NCBI GenBank assembly: GCA_947475445.1
Contig: CANJLC010000007.1
Span: 59,501-123,500, forward strand
DNA: 64,000 nt
Source: Alphaproteobacteria bacterium
GTDB lineage: Bacteria > Pseudomonadota > Alphaproteobacteria > Micropepsales > Micropepsaceae
Reading direction: 5' to 3'
Shown: in pieces, positions 34,621 through 43,975 of the stretch
How the letters are laid out: each line of letters starts with the position of its first letter
Numbering within the stretch: position 1 is the first letter of the stretch
The notes under the pieces: generated by a model
What the model was told of the DNA's origin: nothing
The model's input: the letters and a program-made list of their open reading frames with translations, nothing else
Database searches by the model: none
Translations under genes and position numbers: made by a program

Positions 34621-36024
34621 ATGGCGGATACATTTGATGCAGTGGTAATCGGCGGCGGCCCGGGCGGCTACAACACCGCCATCCGGCTGGGCCAGCTCGG
34701 CCTTTCTGCCGCCTGCATAGACAAGCGCGGCGCCTTTGGCGGTACCTGCCTGAATGTCGGCTGCATTCCCTCCAAGGCGCTGCTGCATGCGTCCGAGCGC
34801 TTCCACGAAGCGCAGACGGAATTCGCCAAGCTGGGTATCAAGACCAAGGTCGAGCTCGACCTTCCCGCCATGATGGCGCAGAAGACCAAGGTGGTGGGCG
34901 AACTCACCAAGGGCGTGGAATATCTTCTGAAGAAGAACAAGGCCGAAGCCATTGTCGGCGAGGCCAGGATCATTGCTCCCGGCAAGATCGAAGTGAAAGG
35001 CGCGGACGGCAAGACCCGCACTCTCGCCGCCAAGAATATCATCATTGCCACCGGCTCGGATGTGGCGCCGCTGCCGGGCGTCGAGATTGACGAAAAGCAG
35101 ATTGTTTCCTCCACCGGCGCCATCGCGCTCACCTCCGTTCCCAAGAGGCTGCTGGTGGTGGGCGCCGGCGTGATCGGGCTGGAACTGGGTTCGGTGTGGA
35201 AGCGCCTGGGCAGCGACGTGACCGTGGTGGAATTCCTCGACCGCGTCACCCCGGGCATGGATTTGGAAGTCTCCAAGGCCTTCCAGCGCATCCTCACCAA
35301 GCAGGGCTTTGCCTTCCAGCTTTCCACCAAGGTCACCGGCGTGGAGAAAAAGAAAAATGGTTTGGCCGTGACGGTCGAGCCGGCGGCAGGCGGCGAGAAA
35401 AGCGTGATCGAGGCCGATGTCATGCTGGTCGCCATTGGGCGGCGGCCCTTCACGGGTAATCTCGGTCTCGAAACTGTCGGCGTGGCGCTCGACAAGCGCG
35501 GCCGGGTTATCACCGACAATCATTACCGCACCAATGTGGCTGGCATCTATGCCGTGGGCGATTGCCGCGAAGGCCCCATGCTGGCGCACAAGGCCGAGGA
35601 TGAAGGCGTTGCCGTGGCTGAAATCATCGCCGGCAAGGCCGGCCATGTGAATTACGACACCATTCCCTCGGTGGTCTACACGTTCCCGGAAGTCGCCACG
35701 GTCGGCAAGTCGGAGGAAGAATTGAAGGCAGCGAACATTGCCTACAAGGTCGGCAAGTTTCCCTTCACCGCCAATGCCCGTGCCAAGACCATTGTCGCCA
35801 CCGACGGCTTTGTGAAAATCCTGGCCGACGCCAAGACTGACAAGGTGCTGGGCTGCGCCATCATCGGCCCGGAAGCCGGCAATCTGATTGCGGAAGTTGT
35901 ATTGGCGATGGAATTCGGCGCCTCGTCGGAAGACATCGCCCGCACCTGCCATTCGCATCCCACGCTCACGGAAGCTGTCAGGCAAGCCGCGATGGGTGTC
36001 GAAGGCTGGACGATGCAGATGTGA
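34621..36024 (+). CDS. lpdA: Dihydrolipoyl dehydrogenase
   Basis: The E3 flavoenzyme reoxidises lipoamide in the pyruvate and 2-oxoglutarate dehydrogenase complexes. The FAD motif GGGPGGYNTA (about 10-19), the redox disulfide GGTCLNVGCIPSK (about 40-52), the NAD motif VVGAGVIGLELGS and the C-terminal CHSHPTLTE with the catalytic His-Glu are intact. I chose the ATG at 34621 (467 residues). No E1 or E2 gene is adjacent, so it stands alone. Its stop codon lies inside an 11-bp inverted repeat. Confidence 0.96.
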   Translation: MADTFDAVVIGGGPGGYNTAIRLGQLGLSAACIDKRGAFGGTCLNVGCIPSKALLHASERFHEAQTEFAKLGIKTKVELDLPAMMAQKTKVVGELTKGVEYLLKKNKAEAIVGEARIIAPGKIEVKGADGKTRTLAAKNIIIATGSDVAPLPGVEIDEKQIVSSTGAIALTSVPKRLLVVGAGVIGLELGSVWKRLGSDVTVVEFLDRVTPGMDLEVSKAFQRILTKQGFAFQLSTKVTGVEKKKNGLAVTVEPAAGGEKSVIEADVMLVAIGRRPFTGNLGLETVGVALDKRGRVITDNHYRTNVAGIYAVGDCREGPMLAHKAEDEGVAVAEIIAGKAGHVNYDTIPSVVYTFPEVATVGKSEEELKAANIAYKVGKFPFTANARAKTIVATDGFVKILADAKTDKVLGCAIIGPEAGNLIAEVVLAMEFGASSEDIARTCHSHPTLTEAVRQAAMGVEGWTMQM

Positions 36025-36047
36025 CATCGCGCCAAAGCGCGATGTCA
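36022..36047. repeat. Inverted repeat overlapping the lpdA stop codon
   Basis: TGACATCGCGC, a four-base CAAA loop and GCGCGATGTCA form an 11-bp perfect hairpin that begins with the TGA of lpdA. No U-run follows. The bases after it (ATCCCCGGCGAGCC ... GGGGATCC, to about 36090) look like one of the dispersed palindromic repeats of alphaproteobacteria. It may stabilise the lpdA mRNA end. Confidence 0.6.
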
Positions 36048-36092
36048 TCCCCGGCGAGCCGCGTCCAACGGCGAGGGAAGGGGATCCAGGAT

Positions 36093-37313
36093 TTACTTTC
36101 TTCCCAGCCGTACATGCTCCGGCCGAGGCCCCATCCCCACAAAGCGCGCCGGGATTCGGCGCAGCACCGCATAGCGGTCAGCCAGTTTCAGGAACCAGGG
36201 CGGGTTGGGCGTGCGGTCCGATTGCAGGATGGTCGGCGCCAAAAACCGGTTCTGCACCAGAAGCTGGAATCCCTGGATCACCTTGGTGGGAAAGTCGCGG
36301 CGGCGCTGCACTTTCTTGAGGTCTGAGAATTTCGGCACGCCTTTCTGCAGCACCGGCCCCAAGATGTTCGCCGCCGCCACCGCGTCCTGCACCGCCAGGT
36401 TGATACCCACCCCGCCCACCGGCGACATGGCGTGCGCGGCATCGCCGATGCACAACAGTCCCGGCCGCGCCCATTGTTCCAGCCGGTTGACCGTCACGGT
36501 CAAAAGCTTGACCTGGTCGAAATCGGTGATGGCCTCGTCCACCCGGTCCGCGGCAAAGCCGGCGATGGATTTCAGGCGGGCGCGGAATTTGGACAGGCCG
36601 GCGGCCCGGATGGCGTCATTGCCGCCCTTGGGAATCACCAGCGCGCATTGCCAGTAATCGCCGCGATACAGCATCACGAACAATTGTCCCGCCTGCAGCC
36701 GCCCCACCATATCCACCGGATCACCCGGCTTGAAGGGAAGGCGAAGCCACAGCACGTCGAAGGGCGCGCCCAGATCCTTCACGGTGAGGCCTGACTTGTC
36801 GCGCAGCACGGAGCGGCGGCCATCGGCGGCCACGGTCAATCCGGCGCGAATCTGGATATGTCCGCCCGGTCCCGTCGCCACCAGCCCCGCGATCCTGTCA
36901 CCCTGGGCGATCAGGTCCTTGGCTTCCGTGTTCATCAGCAGCCGGAAATTGGGAAAGGCTTTTGCCTTGCCCGCCAGGAAGTCGAGAAAATCCCATTGCG
37001 GCATCATGGCGATGAATTTGCAGGCGGTGGGAAGATGGCTGAGGTCGGCGAACTGGAATTGCTGGTCACCGATATCAATGCCGACGCGGGAAATGCGCGC
37101 ATGCGGCAATTTCAGGAATTCGTCCAGGTAACCCAGTTCGTGCATCACCTGCAGGGTCGAGGGATGCACCGTGTCGCCGCGGAAATCGCGCAGGAAGTCC
37201 TGGTGCTTTTCCAGCACCGTCACGTCCACACCGGCCCGGGCCAGCAGCAGGCCCAGCATCATGCCGGCGGGGCCACCCCCGGCTATGACGCATGTGGTGG
37301 ACAGGGTTTCCAT
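36093..37313 (-). CDS. FAD-dependent monooxygenase of the UbiH/PHBH type
   Basis: This is a flavoprotein hydroxylase of the p-hydroxybenzoate hydroxylase fold. It has the N-terminal VIAGGGPAGMMLGLLLARAG (about 10-29), a DG motif around VAADGRRSVLR (about 165-175) and the FAD motif LCIGDAAHAMSPVGGVGINL (about 283-302). The ATG at 37313 (406 residues) is used; upstream codons are not family-like. The substrate is unknown; an aromatic or a ubiquinone precursor is possible. Confidence 0.85.
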   Translation of the reverse strand: METLSTTCVIAGGGPAGMMLGLLLARAGVDVTVLEKHQDFLRDFRGDTVHPSTLQVMHELGYLDEFLKLPHARISRVGIDIGDQQFQFADLSHLPTACKFIAMMPQWDFLDFLAGKAKAFPNFRLLMNTEAKDLIAQGDRIAGLVATGPGGHIQIRAGLTVAADGRRSVLRDKSGLTVKDLGAPFDVLWLRLPFKPGDPVDMVGRLQAGQLFVMLYRGDYWQCALVIPKGGNDAIRAAGLSKFRARLKSIAGFAADRVDEAITDFDQVKLLTVTVNRLEQWARPGLLCIGDAAHAMSPVGGVGINLAVQDAVAAANILGPVLQKGVPKFSDLKKVQRRRDFPTKVIQGFQLLVQNRFLAPTILQSDRTPNPPWFLKLADRYAVLRRIPARFVGMGPRPEHVRLGRK

Positions 37314-37390
37314 AAATTCATCATCCGGGAGCCCGCGCCTCTTATCAAGCACGGCGACGCACCCTATATTGACCGGGCAACAATTTCTGA

Positions 37391-37405
37391 AAAGGAGGTG
37401 ATCCA
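37391..37405 (+). promoter_or_regulatory. Extreme Shine-Dalgarno sequence
   Basis: AAAGGAGGTGATCCA (37391-37405, plus the G of the following GTG) is a perfect 16-base complement of the 3' end of bacterial 16S rRNA (CTGGATCACCTCCTTT). The GGAGG core is seven bases before a GTG codon, the ideal spacing. Read on the other strand it is a copy of the 16S tail itself. Confidence 0.75.
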
Positions 37406-37474
37406 GTGTCTCATTGTCATTTAGCCGAGGGTGCCCAGACACGGATTCTCAACTTCCGCGGGGTCCGCGCCTAG
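37406..37474 (+). CDS. 22-codon ORF with extreme ribosome binding site
   Basis: The GTG at 37406 opens a 22-residue peptide starting MSHCHLAEGAQT and ending at TAG 37472-37474. The only evidence for translation is the perfect extended Shine-Dalgarno sequence. A strong terminator starts 26 bases after the stop, so the unit would be a transcript of about 150 bases with nothing downstream on the same strand. It may be a small protein, a dual-function RNA, or a ribosome-binding RNA; I know no homologue. Confidence 0.5.
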   Translation: MSHCHLAEGAQTRILNFRGVRA

Positions 37475-37499
37475 GGTCACCCTTAGGACAGACAATGCG

Positions 37500-37531
37500 A
37501 AAGGCCGGGCGCAAGCCCGGCCTTTCTTTTT
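37500..37531 (+). terminator. Rho-independent terminator after the 22-codon ORF
   Basis: AAAGGCCGGGC, a GCAA tetraloop and GCCCGGCCTTT form an 11-bp stem (37500-37525) followed by CTTTTTT. It is oriented for plus-strand transcription and supports a discrete short transcript here. Confidence 0.88.
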
Positions 37532-37558
37532 TGGCTTATCTAAAAAGTGCGGAAGAAG

Positions 37559-37647
37559 TGGTGGCCCCGGCTGGACTCGAACCAGCACGTCCCTTTCGGA
37601 ACAACGGATTTTAAGTCCGGTGCGTCTACCAGTTCCGCCACGGGGCC
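37559..37647 (-). tRNA. tRNA-Leu (UAA)
   Basis: On the minus strand the acceptor GGCCCCG (37647-37641) pairs with CGGGGCC (37569-37563), followed by the discriminator A and an encoded CCA (37561-37559). The anticodon loop is CTTAAAA, giving UAA. A long variable arm (class II) and the T arm GCTGG-TTCGAGT-CCAGC are present. Confidence 0.95.
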
Positions 37648-37681
37648 TGTTGCCTGATTAGCGTAATCGCATGGCAAATGC

Positions 37682-38122
37682 CTAACCCGGCCTTACGGTC
37701 ATCAGGAACAGCAGCGACAGGACGGCCAGCGCGCTGAGGGCCGATGCGATGCGGTGGCTGGGGGCAGCCAGCGCCGCGTCAAGCTCCGGCCCGGGCGCTG
37801 CCGCAATGACCTTTGCATGCCAGGGGGCGTGCATCAGAAAGCCGGCAAGGATCAGGACCGCGAAAGCGCCATAGGACATCAGCAGCCAGGGCGCCGTCAT
37901 GTCCAGGCCCGAGGCGCCGGCCAGCGCGCCGCCGGACAGCGCCGTCAGGATCCAGCCAATGCCGCCGGTGATGGACAGCGGCTGTGCCGCGCGGAAGGCC
38001 GCCTGGATCGCTTTCGCATCTTTGCCGGCGGCGAGCTTACCCAGCAGGATGCTGATGCCCGCCGTGAAGGCGAAGGAAAAGACGAACAGCAGGATGTGGA
38101 AAAACAGCAGCAATGCGGTCAT
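37682..38122 (-). CDS. Four-helix membrane protein (DUF2269-like)
   Basis: This 146-residue integral membrane protein has four hydrophobic segments (about 3-26, 50-72, 79-101, 124-144). The pattern is close to small DUF2269-type proteins, but no motif fixes the family. No enzymatic residues stand out. It lies between tRNA-Leu and the DUF4189 gene, the latter 39 bp upstream and in the same direction. Confidence 0.65.
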   Translation of the reverse strand: MTALLLFFHILLFVFSFAFTAGISILLGKLAAGKDAKAIQAAFRAAQPLSITGGIGWILTALSGGALAGASGLDMTAPWLLMSYGAFAVLILAGFLMHAPWHAKVIAAAPGPELDAALAAPSHRIASALSALAVLSLLFLMTVRPG

Positions 38123-38161
38123 GGCGCCTCCAGGGCGAAATTGGGCACTGTCAGGATTTTA

Positions 38162-38623
38162 TCAGGGTTGTCCTGAGGGCTGCTTGGCAGCGCCGTCACA
38201 GAGCACGGTGGAGATTTGGCAATAGGACGTGCGGTCCGCGCCGGCGCTGGACCGGCATGTCGCCATCGCCTGGTCCCGCGCCAGGGATTGGGTGTCGGCA
38301 ATGCCCCATCCCCATCCCGGTGTGCCGGCCTTGGGATCAATGGCCACCGAAAAACAGCGGTTGTCGAAATGTTCAACCACCTTGCACAGGGCGTGCACGG
38401 CCTCGTTGGAATTCTTGTTGGCGCGGCATTTCTCAAGGGCACCCGCTTCCGCCTCTTCGTGCGTGGCGAAGTTGCCTGTCCAGCCAATCGCGACACCCTG
38501 ATCTGCGACATCATCGGGAATGCCCGCGGCGAAGGCGGATTTCGCCTGCGTCGGGGACAACGGAAAGGAAATCAGGGCAGAGGCGCACGTAAGCGCGAAA
38601 ATGGCGATGATGCGTCCAACCAT
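38162..38623 (-). CDS. Secreted DUF4189 protein
   Basis: A signal peptide (about 1-27) precedes a domain with paired cysteines and the DUF4189 pattern: AAGIPDDVADQGVAIGWTGN at about 32-51, EAEAGALEKCR and ARDQAMATCR. The family is exported and uncharacterised. The mature part has five or six cysteines, which suggests disulfides. It has its own 235-bp upstream gap shared with rpsD. Confidence 0.8.
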   Translation of the reverse strand: MVGRIIAIFALTCASALISFPLSPTQAKSAFAAGIPDDVADQGVAIGWTGNFATHEEAEAGALEKCRANKNSNEAVHALCKVVEHFDNRCFSVAIDPKAGTPGWGWGIADTQSLARDQAMATCRSSAGADRTSYCQISTVLCDGAAKQPSGQP

Positions 38624-38858
38624 ATCACCCCCCTGTGCATTGCCGCGGAGTCACCGTCAGCAGGGCCTGCAAACCAGTTTATGGTTAGACAATACCAGTA
38701 CCAAAGCACGGCAACAAATGCCATAACCATTTGATATATATGTAGTCTATAGTGATCGCTCAGCTACAAGTTGCAGCCATTTGACATAGGAGCGCCGCTG
38801 CGTATGGTGCGCGACCTTTTACGGCCAGCCGGCCGGCAATTTCGTGATCCGAGGACCA

Positions 38859-39476
38859 ATGAGCAAGCGCCAGAACTCCAAGTACAAATTAGACCGCCGC
38901 ATGGGCGAGAATATCTGGGGCCGTCCCAAGAGCCCGGTCAACAAGCGCTCCTATGGTCCGGGCCAGCACGGCCAGCGCCGCGCCAAGAAGCTTTCCGACT
39001 ATGGCACCCAGCTTCAGGCCAAGCAGAAGCTCAAGGGCTATTACGGCAACATCACCGAGCGCCAGTTCCGCAAATATTACACCGACGCCTCGCGCCGTCC
39101 CGGCGACACCGGCGAGAACATGATCGGCCTGCTCGAGACCCGTCTCGACACCGTTGTCTATCGCAGCAAGTTCGTCCCCACGCCGTTTGCCGCCCGCCAG
39201 CTGGTCAGCCATGGCCATGTGCGCGTCAATGGCCGCAAGGTGACGATCGCCTCCTATCACGTCACCGCCAAGGACTCGATCGAACTGGGCCCCAAGGCCA
39301 AGGACATGGCGCTGGTGCTGGAAGCCAGCAAGAGCGCCGAACGCGACGTGGCTGACTTCCTGGAAGTCGATCACGGCAAGATGACCGCCAAGCTGCTGCG
39401 CGTGCCCAAGCTGGCCGACGTGCCCTATGCCGTGCGCATGGAGCCGCATCTGATCGTCGAATTCTACTCGCGCTGA
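38859..39476 (+). CDS. rpsD: 30S ribosomal protein S4
   Basis: This primary rRNA-binding protein of the small subunit starts at [14 protein letters not shown] (ATG 38859) behind GAGGA, giving the expected 205 residues. The S4 RNA-binding domain (about 94-155, [20 protein letters not shown]) is intact. It stands alone, as in many alphaproteobacteria, and ends at a strong terminator. The 235 bp upstream hold no recognisable gene. Confidence 0.97.
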   Translation: MSKRQNSKYKLDRRMGENIWGRPKSPVNKRSYGPGQHGQRRAKKLSDYGTQLQAKQKLKGYYGNITERQFRKYYTDASRRPGDTGENMIGLLETRLDTVVYRSKFVPTPFAARQLVSHGHVRVNGRKVTIASYHVTAKDSIELGPKAKDMALVLEASKSAERDVADFLEVDHGKMTAKLLRVPKLADVPYAVRMEPHLIVEFYSR

Positions 39477-39493
39477 TCAGTGCCGCCTGAAAC

Positions 39494-39528
39494 AAAAAAG
39501 CCCGCTCGAAAGAGCGGGCTTTTTTTTA
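39494..39528. terminator. Bidirectional terminator between rpsD and grxD
   Basis: AAAAAAGCCCGCTC, a GAAA loop and GAGCGGGCTTTTTT form a 14-bp stem (39494-39525) with U-runs on both strands, so it can end both the rpsD and the convergent grxD transcripts. Confidence 0.92.
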
Positions 39529-39543
39529 TGCCTTGCGGCAATA

Positions 39544-39876
39544 TCAGGCGTTGGCCAGCGCCACGCCTTTTTCCTGCAGGAAGGGCTTGAGTTCATCGCC
39601 CTCGAACATTTCGCGCAGGATGTCGGCGCCGCCGACAAACTCGCCCTTGACGTAAAGCTGGGGAATGGTCGGCCAGTTGGAGAATTGCTTGATGCCTTCA
39701 CGCACTTCCGGGTCGGCCAGCACGTCGATTGCCTTGAACTGGACCCCCAGCTTGGAAAGGATCTGCACCGCCATGGACGAGAACCCGCATTGCGGGAAGA
39801 CCGGCGTGCCCTTCATATAGAGCAGCACATCGTTGTTTTTCACATCTTCGGCGATGCGGGCCTGGACGTCGGACAT
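39544..39876 (-). CDS. grxD: Monothiol glutaredoxin (Grx4 type)
   Basis: This 110-residue CGFS-type glutaredoxin binds a [2Fe-2S] cluster with glutathione and works with BolA in Fe-S delivery and iron sensing. The active site is PQCGFSS (Cys30), followed by WPTIPQLYVKGEFVGGAD (about 68-85). The ATG at 39876 is used; the upstream extension is not family-like. The partner bolA is about 1 kb away on the same strand beyond rsm22. Confidence 0.96.
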   Translation of the reverse strand: MSDVQARIAEDVKNNDVLLYMKGTPVFPQCGFSSMAVQILSKLGVQFKAIDVLADPEVREGIKQFSNWPTIPQLYVKGEFVGGADILREMFEGDELKPFLQEKGVALANA

Positions 39877-39954
39877 GAGGTACCTTTGGCTTTTGTCTGG
39901 GCCTGATCTAAGCATGCGGTCCCCCAGGGTCAAGGATGTGGTCAAGGTGAGCCC

Positions 39955-40890
39955 GTGAATCCCGCTTTTCCGCCCGCCCTGGCCGGATTGATCGCACAAA
40001 TGCTGGAAGGCGTGTCGCGCAAGGAGCTTGCGGCGCGCGCCCAGCAGCTATCTGCGGCCTACCGGGCCGGACAGGCCTCGCATGGCATGGAACAAGGCGA
40101 TGTGCTGGCCTACCTGCTGGCCCGGGCGCCGGCCACCTTCGCGGCCATCAGCGCCGTGCTGGCGCGGGTGAAAGAGGTGGCGCCCGATTTCGCGCCGCAA
40201 AGCCTTCTGGACGTGGGCGCCGGTCCCGGCACGGCAAGCTGGGCGGCGCAGGCGGCATTCGCCTCGCTGTCGTCCGTCACCATGCTGGAAGCCAACGGGG
40301 CCTTTCGCCTGCTCGCGGCAAAGCTGGTGCCCGGCGCACACATGATCGCGGGCGATGTCAGCAGGTCCAAGCCCAAATCCGATCTTGTCATTGCAGCCTA
40401 TCTGCTGGCCGAGCTGCCGGAAAAATCCGTGGCCATGGTGGCGCGCGATGTGTGGGCGTCAGCGGCGCAGATGCTGGTGCTGGTCGAGCCGGGCACGCCG
40501 CAAGGCTTCGCCCGCATCCGTGCCGCCCGCGCCGCCTTGATCGAAGCGGGCGCGCATGTCGCGGCCCCCTGCACCCACGACAATGCCTGTCCCATGTCAG
40601 GGGCGGACTGGTGCCATTTCAGCCAGCGCCTGCAGCGCTCGCGCGACCACATGCACCTGAAAGACGCCAGCGTGCCCTTCGAGGACGAACGTTATTCCTA
40701 TGTCGTGGCGATGTGCGAGAAGCTTTCCAGCGGAGCCCGGATCATCAAGCCCGTGCTGGAGGGCAAACCCGGCCTCACCCTGCCACTGTGCGATGAAACG
40801 GGCCTGCGCAATGAATTCGTTGCCAGCCGGGACAAGCAGGCCTATCGCGCGGCGCGCAAGCTGGGATGGGGCGACTTATTCTTTGGCTGA
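39955..40890 (+). CDS. Rsm22-family methyltransferase-like ribosome assembly factor
   Basis: Related to mitochondrial Rsm22/METTL17, which bind the small subunit. The SAM motif is LLDVGAGPGTASWAA (about 84-98). The cysteine set CTHDNACPMSGADWCHF (about 203-219) corresponds to the Fe-S cluster ligands described for METTL17. The start is a GTG at 39955. The gene sits between the Fe-S genes grxD and bolA, reading the other way, and its end overlaps the bolA end by 15 bases. Confidence 0.88.
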   Translation: MNPAFPPALAGLIAQMLEGVSRKELAARAQQLSAAYRAGQASHGMEQGDVLAYLLARAPATFAAISAVLARVKEVAPDFAPQSLLDVGAGPGTASWAAQAAFASLSSVTMLEANGAFRLLAAKLVPGAHMIAGDVSRSKPKSDLVIAAYLLAELPEKSVAMVARDVWASAAQMLVLVEPGTPQGFARIRAARAALIEAGAHVAAPCTHDNACPMSGADWCHFSQRLQRSRDHMHLKDASVPFEDERYSYVVAMCEKLSSGARIIKPVLEGKPGLTLPLCDETGLRNEFVASRDKQAYRAARKLGWGDLFFG

Positions 40891-41109
40891 CGTGGTGAGC
40901 TGGAGCGCATGCAGCACGCCGCCCATATTGCCCTTGAGCGCGGCATAGACCATCTGGTGTTGCGCCACGCGGCTTTTGCCCTGGAAGGCGGCGGATTTCA
41001 CCGTTGCGGCCCAATGATTGTCATCACCGGCCAGGTCGCGGATTTCGATCTCCGCGTCGGGAAAGGCGTCCTTGATGAATTTCTCGATTTCGGCGGCCTT
41101 CATCCCCAT
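40876..41109 (-). CDS. bolA: BolA family protein
   Basis: This 77-residue BolA has the class II helix-turn fold; the family motif SRVAQHQMVYAALKG (about 45-59) carries the conserved His that ligates the shared Fe-S cluster with monothiol glutaredoxin. An ATG two codons downstream is an alternative start. It follows purL by two bases, so it is part of the purine operon, the usual alphaproteobacterial order purL-bolA-grxD. Confidence 0.95.
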   Translation of the reverse strand: MGMKAAEIEKFIKDAFPDAEIEIRDLAGDDNHWAATVKSAAFQGKSRVAQHQMVYAALKGNMGGVLHALQLTTSAKE

Positions 41110-41111
41110 GG

Positions 41112-43316
41112 CTAGTTCCTCACCGGGATTTCTTCGCCCGCCATGAAGCGCGGGAACCAGCCTTCATGGGCGGCAGAAAGCTTGGACACCGCCACGCTGT
41201 CCGAGTCGTCCAGCGCCAGGGTATCGCCGCCGGTCTTTCCCAGCTCGGCCACGAAGATATTGGCGGCGCGGGCCTCGGCCACGATTTTCTCGGCTTCGGC
41301 AAACGGCGCGGCGATGACATAGCGCGCCTGGTCTTCGCCGAACCAGAAGGAAATACCGTCGGCAAGTCCGGCCTGGCCGATGCTGGCGCCGATCTTGCCC
41401 GCCATCGCCATTTCCGCAATTGCCACCAGCACGCCGCCATCGGATGCGTCATGCGCCGTGTCCACCCGGCCCGACGCGATCAGGCCGCGCACGAAATCGC
41501 CATTCTTCTTTTCCACGGCCAGGTCCACCGGCGGCACGGCGCCTTCTTCCCTGCCCTCGATCTCGCGCAGGTAAATCGACTGGCCCAGATGGCCGCGTGT
41601 CTCACCGATCAGGATCACCACATCGCCCGCGCGCTTGAAGGCCAGGGTGGCCATTTTGGTGACGTCCTTCAACAGGCCGACGCCGCCAATGGCAGGGGTC
41701 GGCAGAATGCCTTCGCCATTCGTCTCGTTATAGAGCGAGCAGTTGCCGCCGATCACGGGAAAGTCCAGCGCCCGGCAGGCTTCGCCGATGCCGTCGATGC
41801 CGGCCACGATTTCCCACATGATTTCGGGCTTTTGCGGATTGCCGTAATTGAGATTGTCGGTGACGGCCAGCGGCGTTGCGCCCACGGCGGTCAGATTGCG
41901 CCAGGCTTCGGCCACCGCCTGCTTGCCACCTTCAAAGGGATCGGGGCGGCAATAGCGCGGGCTGACATCGGTGGTGATGGCCAGCGCCTTTTGCGTTCCA
42001 TGCACCCGCACCACGGCGGCGTCGCCGCCCGGATGCTGGATGGTGTCGTTCATCACGCTGTTGTCATACTGCTCCCACACCCAGCGGCGCGAGGCCATGT
42101 CCGGGGCCGCCAGGATTTTCTCCAGCGACGCCAGCACAGGCTTGGCCTTGTCATAAGCCGGTGCCCCGGTCATGGGCGCGCGCTTGGTGAAGGGCCGCTC
42201 ATAGATGGGGGCGGCGTCCGACAAGGCGGTGATGGGCATGTCGGCTTCGACCTTGCCCTTGTGCTTGATGACAAGCCGGTTGGTGTCCGTGGTGATGCCG
42301 ATGACGGCGAAATCCAGTTCCCACTTTTCAAATATCTTGCGCGCCTGGTCTTCGCGGCCGGGCTTGAGCACGGCCAGCATGCGCTCCTGGCTTTCCGACA
42401 GCATCATTTCATAGGCCGTCATGTTTTCTTCGCGCTGTGGCACCATGTCGAGATTGAGTTCGATGCCGCTGCCGCCCTTGTCGCCCATTTCGGCGGAAGA
42501 CGATGTCAGGCCCGCAGCCCCCATGTCCTGGATGGCGATGATGGCGTCCGTCGCCATCAGTTCCAGGCAGGCTTCCAGCAGCAGCTTTTCCGTGAAGGGA
42601 TCGCCCACCTGCACCGTGGGGCGCTTTTCCTCGGACGCATCGTCGAATTCCGCGCTCGCCATGGTGGCGCCATGAATGCCGTCGCGCCCCGTCTTGGAGC
42701 CGACATAGACCACCGGATTGCCCGCGCCCTTGGCGGCCGAGAGGAATATCTTGTCCTGCCGCGCCAGGCCCACGCACATGGCGTTGACCAATATGTTGCC
42801 GTTATAGCTTTTGTGGAAATTGACTTCGCCGCCCACCGTGGGCACGCCCATGCAATTGCCATAGCCGCCAATGCCCGACACCACGCCCGACACCAGATGG
42901 CGCGTCTTGGGGTGCGACGGCTCGCCAAAGCGCAGCGCATTCATCATGGCGATGGGGCGCGCGCCCATGGTGAAGACATCGCGCATGATGCCGCCCACGC
43001 CGGTGGCCGCCCCCTGGTAAGGCTCGATGAAGCTGGGATGGTTGTGGCTTTCCATCTTGAAGATGCAGGCATCGCCATCGCCGATGTCGATCACGCCGGC
43101 ATTCTCGCCCGGGCCCTGGATCACCCAGGGCGCCTTGGTCGGCAGCTTCTTCAAATGCACGCGCGTGGATTTATAAGAGCAATGCTCGCTCCACATCACG
43201 CTGAAAATGCCAAGCTCGACAAAGCTGGGCTCGCGGCCCAGCAGCTTCAGCACGGTGGCATATTCGGAATCCGAAAGCCCGTGCTCGCGGACCATCTCGG
43301 GCGTGATCTTGGTCAT
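41112..43316 (-). CDS. purL: Phosphoribosylformylglycinamidine synthase subunit PurL
   Basis: The ATP-dependent catalytic subunit makes FGAM from FGAR, using ammonia from PurQ, in purine synthesis. It is the 734-residue small type, with [18 protein letters not shown] near residue 44, [20 protein letters not shown] near 91 and [15 protein letters not shown] near 262. Its start overlaps the end of purQ by four bases (43313-43316). Confidence 0.97.
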   Translation of the reverse strand: MTKITPEMVREHGLSDSEYATVLKLLGREPSFVELGIFSVMWSEHCSYKSTRVHLKKLPTKAPWVIQGPGENAGVIDIGDGDACIFKMESHNHPSFIEPYQGAATGVGGIMRDVFTMGARPIAMMNALRFGEPSHPKTRHLVSGVVSGIGGYGNCMGVPTVGGEVNFHKSYNGNILVNAMCVGLARQDKIFLSAAKGAGNPVVYVGSKTGRDGIHGATMASAEFDDASEEKRPTVQVGDPFTEKLLLEACLELMATDAIIAIQDMGAAGLTSSSAEMGDKGGSGIELNLDMVPQREENMTAYEMMLSESQERMLAVLKPGREDQARKIFEKWELDFAVIGITTDTNRLVIKHKGKVEADMPITALSDAAPIYERPFTKRAPMTGAPAYDKAKPVLASLEKILAAPDMASRRWVWEQYDNSVMNDTIQHPGGDAAVVRVHGTQKALAITTDVSPRYCRPDPFEGGKQAVAEAWRNLTAVGATPLAVTDNLNYGNPQKPEIMWEIVAGIDGIGEACRALDFPVIGGNCSLYNETNGEGILPTPAIGGVGLLKDVTKMATLAFKRAGDVVILIGETRGHLGQSIYLREIEGREEGAVPPVDLAVEKKNGDFVRGLIASGRVDTAHDASDGGVLVAIAEMAMAGKIGASIGQAGLADGISFWFGEDQARYVIAAPFAEAEKIVAEARAANIFVAELGKTGGDTLALDDSDSVAVSKLSAAHEGWFPRFMAGEEIPVRN

Positions 43317-43975
43317 GACAGGCTTTCGATCAGGCCCTGGAACAGGGCGCGGCCATCGGTGCCGCCATTCAGCGGATCCACCACGCGCTCGGGATGGGGC
43401 ATCAGGCCCAGAACATTGCGCTTTTCGTTGAGGATGCCGGCAATGTCGCGGGCCGAGCCGTTGGGATTGTCCCGGTAGCGGAACATCACCCGGCCTTCGC
43501 CTTCCAGGCGGTCCAGGGTTTCAGTATCCGCATAATAATTGCCTTCGCCATGCGCGACGGGAAACGTCACGCTCGCGCCCTTGTCATATTTGCGCGTGAA
43601 GGAGGACTGGGTTTCCTCGACGCTGAGGCTGACAGGCTTGCAGACGAATTTCAGGCCGGCATTGCGCATCAAGGCGCCGGGCAGCAGGCCCGATTCCGTC
43701 AGCACCTGGAAACCGTTGCAGATGCCCAGCACTGCGCCGCCCTTGGCGGCATGGGCCTTGATGGCGCCCATGATCTTGCTCTGGTTGGCCATGGCGCCGC
43801 AGCGCAAATAATCGCCATAGGAAAACCCGCCCGGAAGCACGACAAGATCGACATCGGGAAGCACGCTGTCCTGGTGCCAGACCATGGCGGCTTTTTTTCC
43901 GGTCATCTGCTCCAGGGCGGTGGCCGCATCGCGGTCGCAATTGGAAGCGGGAAAAACGATGACCGCGGATTTCAT
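43313..43975 (-). CDS. purQ: Phosphoribosylformylglycinamidine synthase subunit PurQ
   Basis: The glutaminase subunit releases ammonia for PurL. The class I amidotransferase nucleophile Cys lies in [10 protein letters not shown] (about 84-93), and the His-Glu pair in [11 protein letters not shown] near the end. The ATG at 43975 ([16 protein letters not shown]) gives 220 residues; it shares one base with the purS stop (TAATG). Confidence 0.96.
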   Translation of the reverse strand: MKSAVIVFPASNCDRDAATALEQMTGKKAAMVWHQDSVLPDVDLVVLPGGFSYGDYLRCGAMANQSKIMGAIKAHAAKGGAVLGICNGFQVLTESGLLPGALMRNAGLKFVCKPVSLSVEETQSSFTRKYDKGASVTFPVAHGEGNYYADTETLDRLEGEGRVMFRYRDNPNGSARDIAGILNEKRNVLGLMPHPERVVDPLNGGTDGRALFQGLIESLS

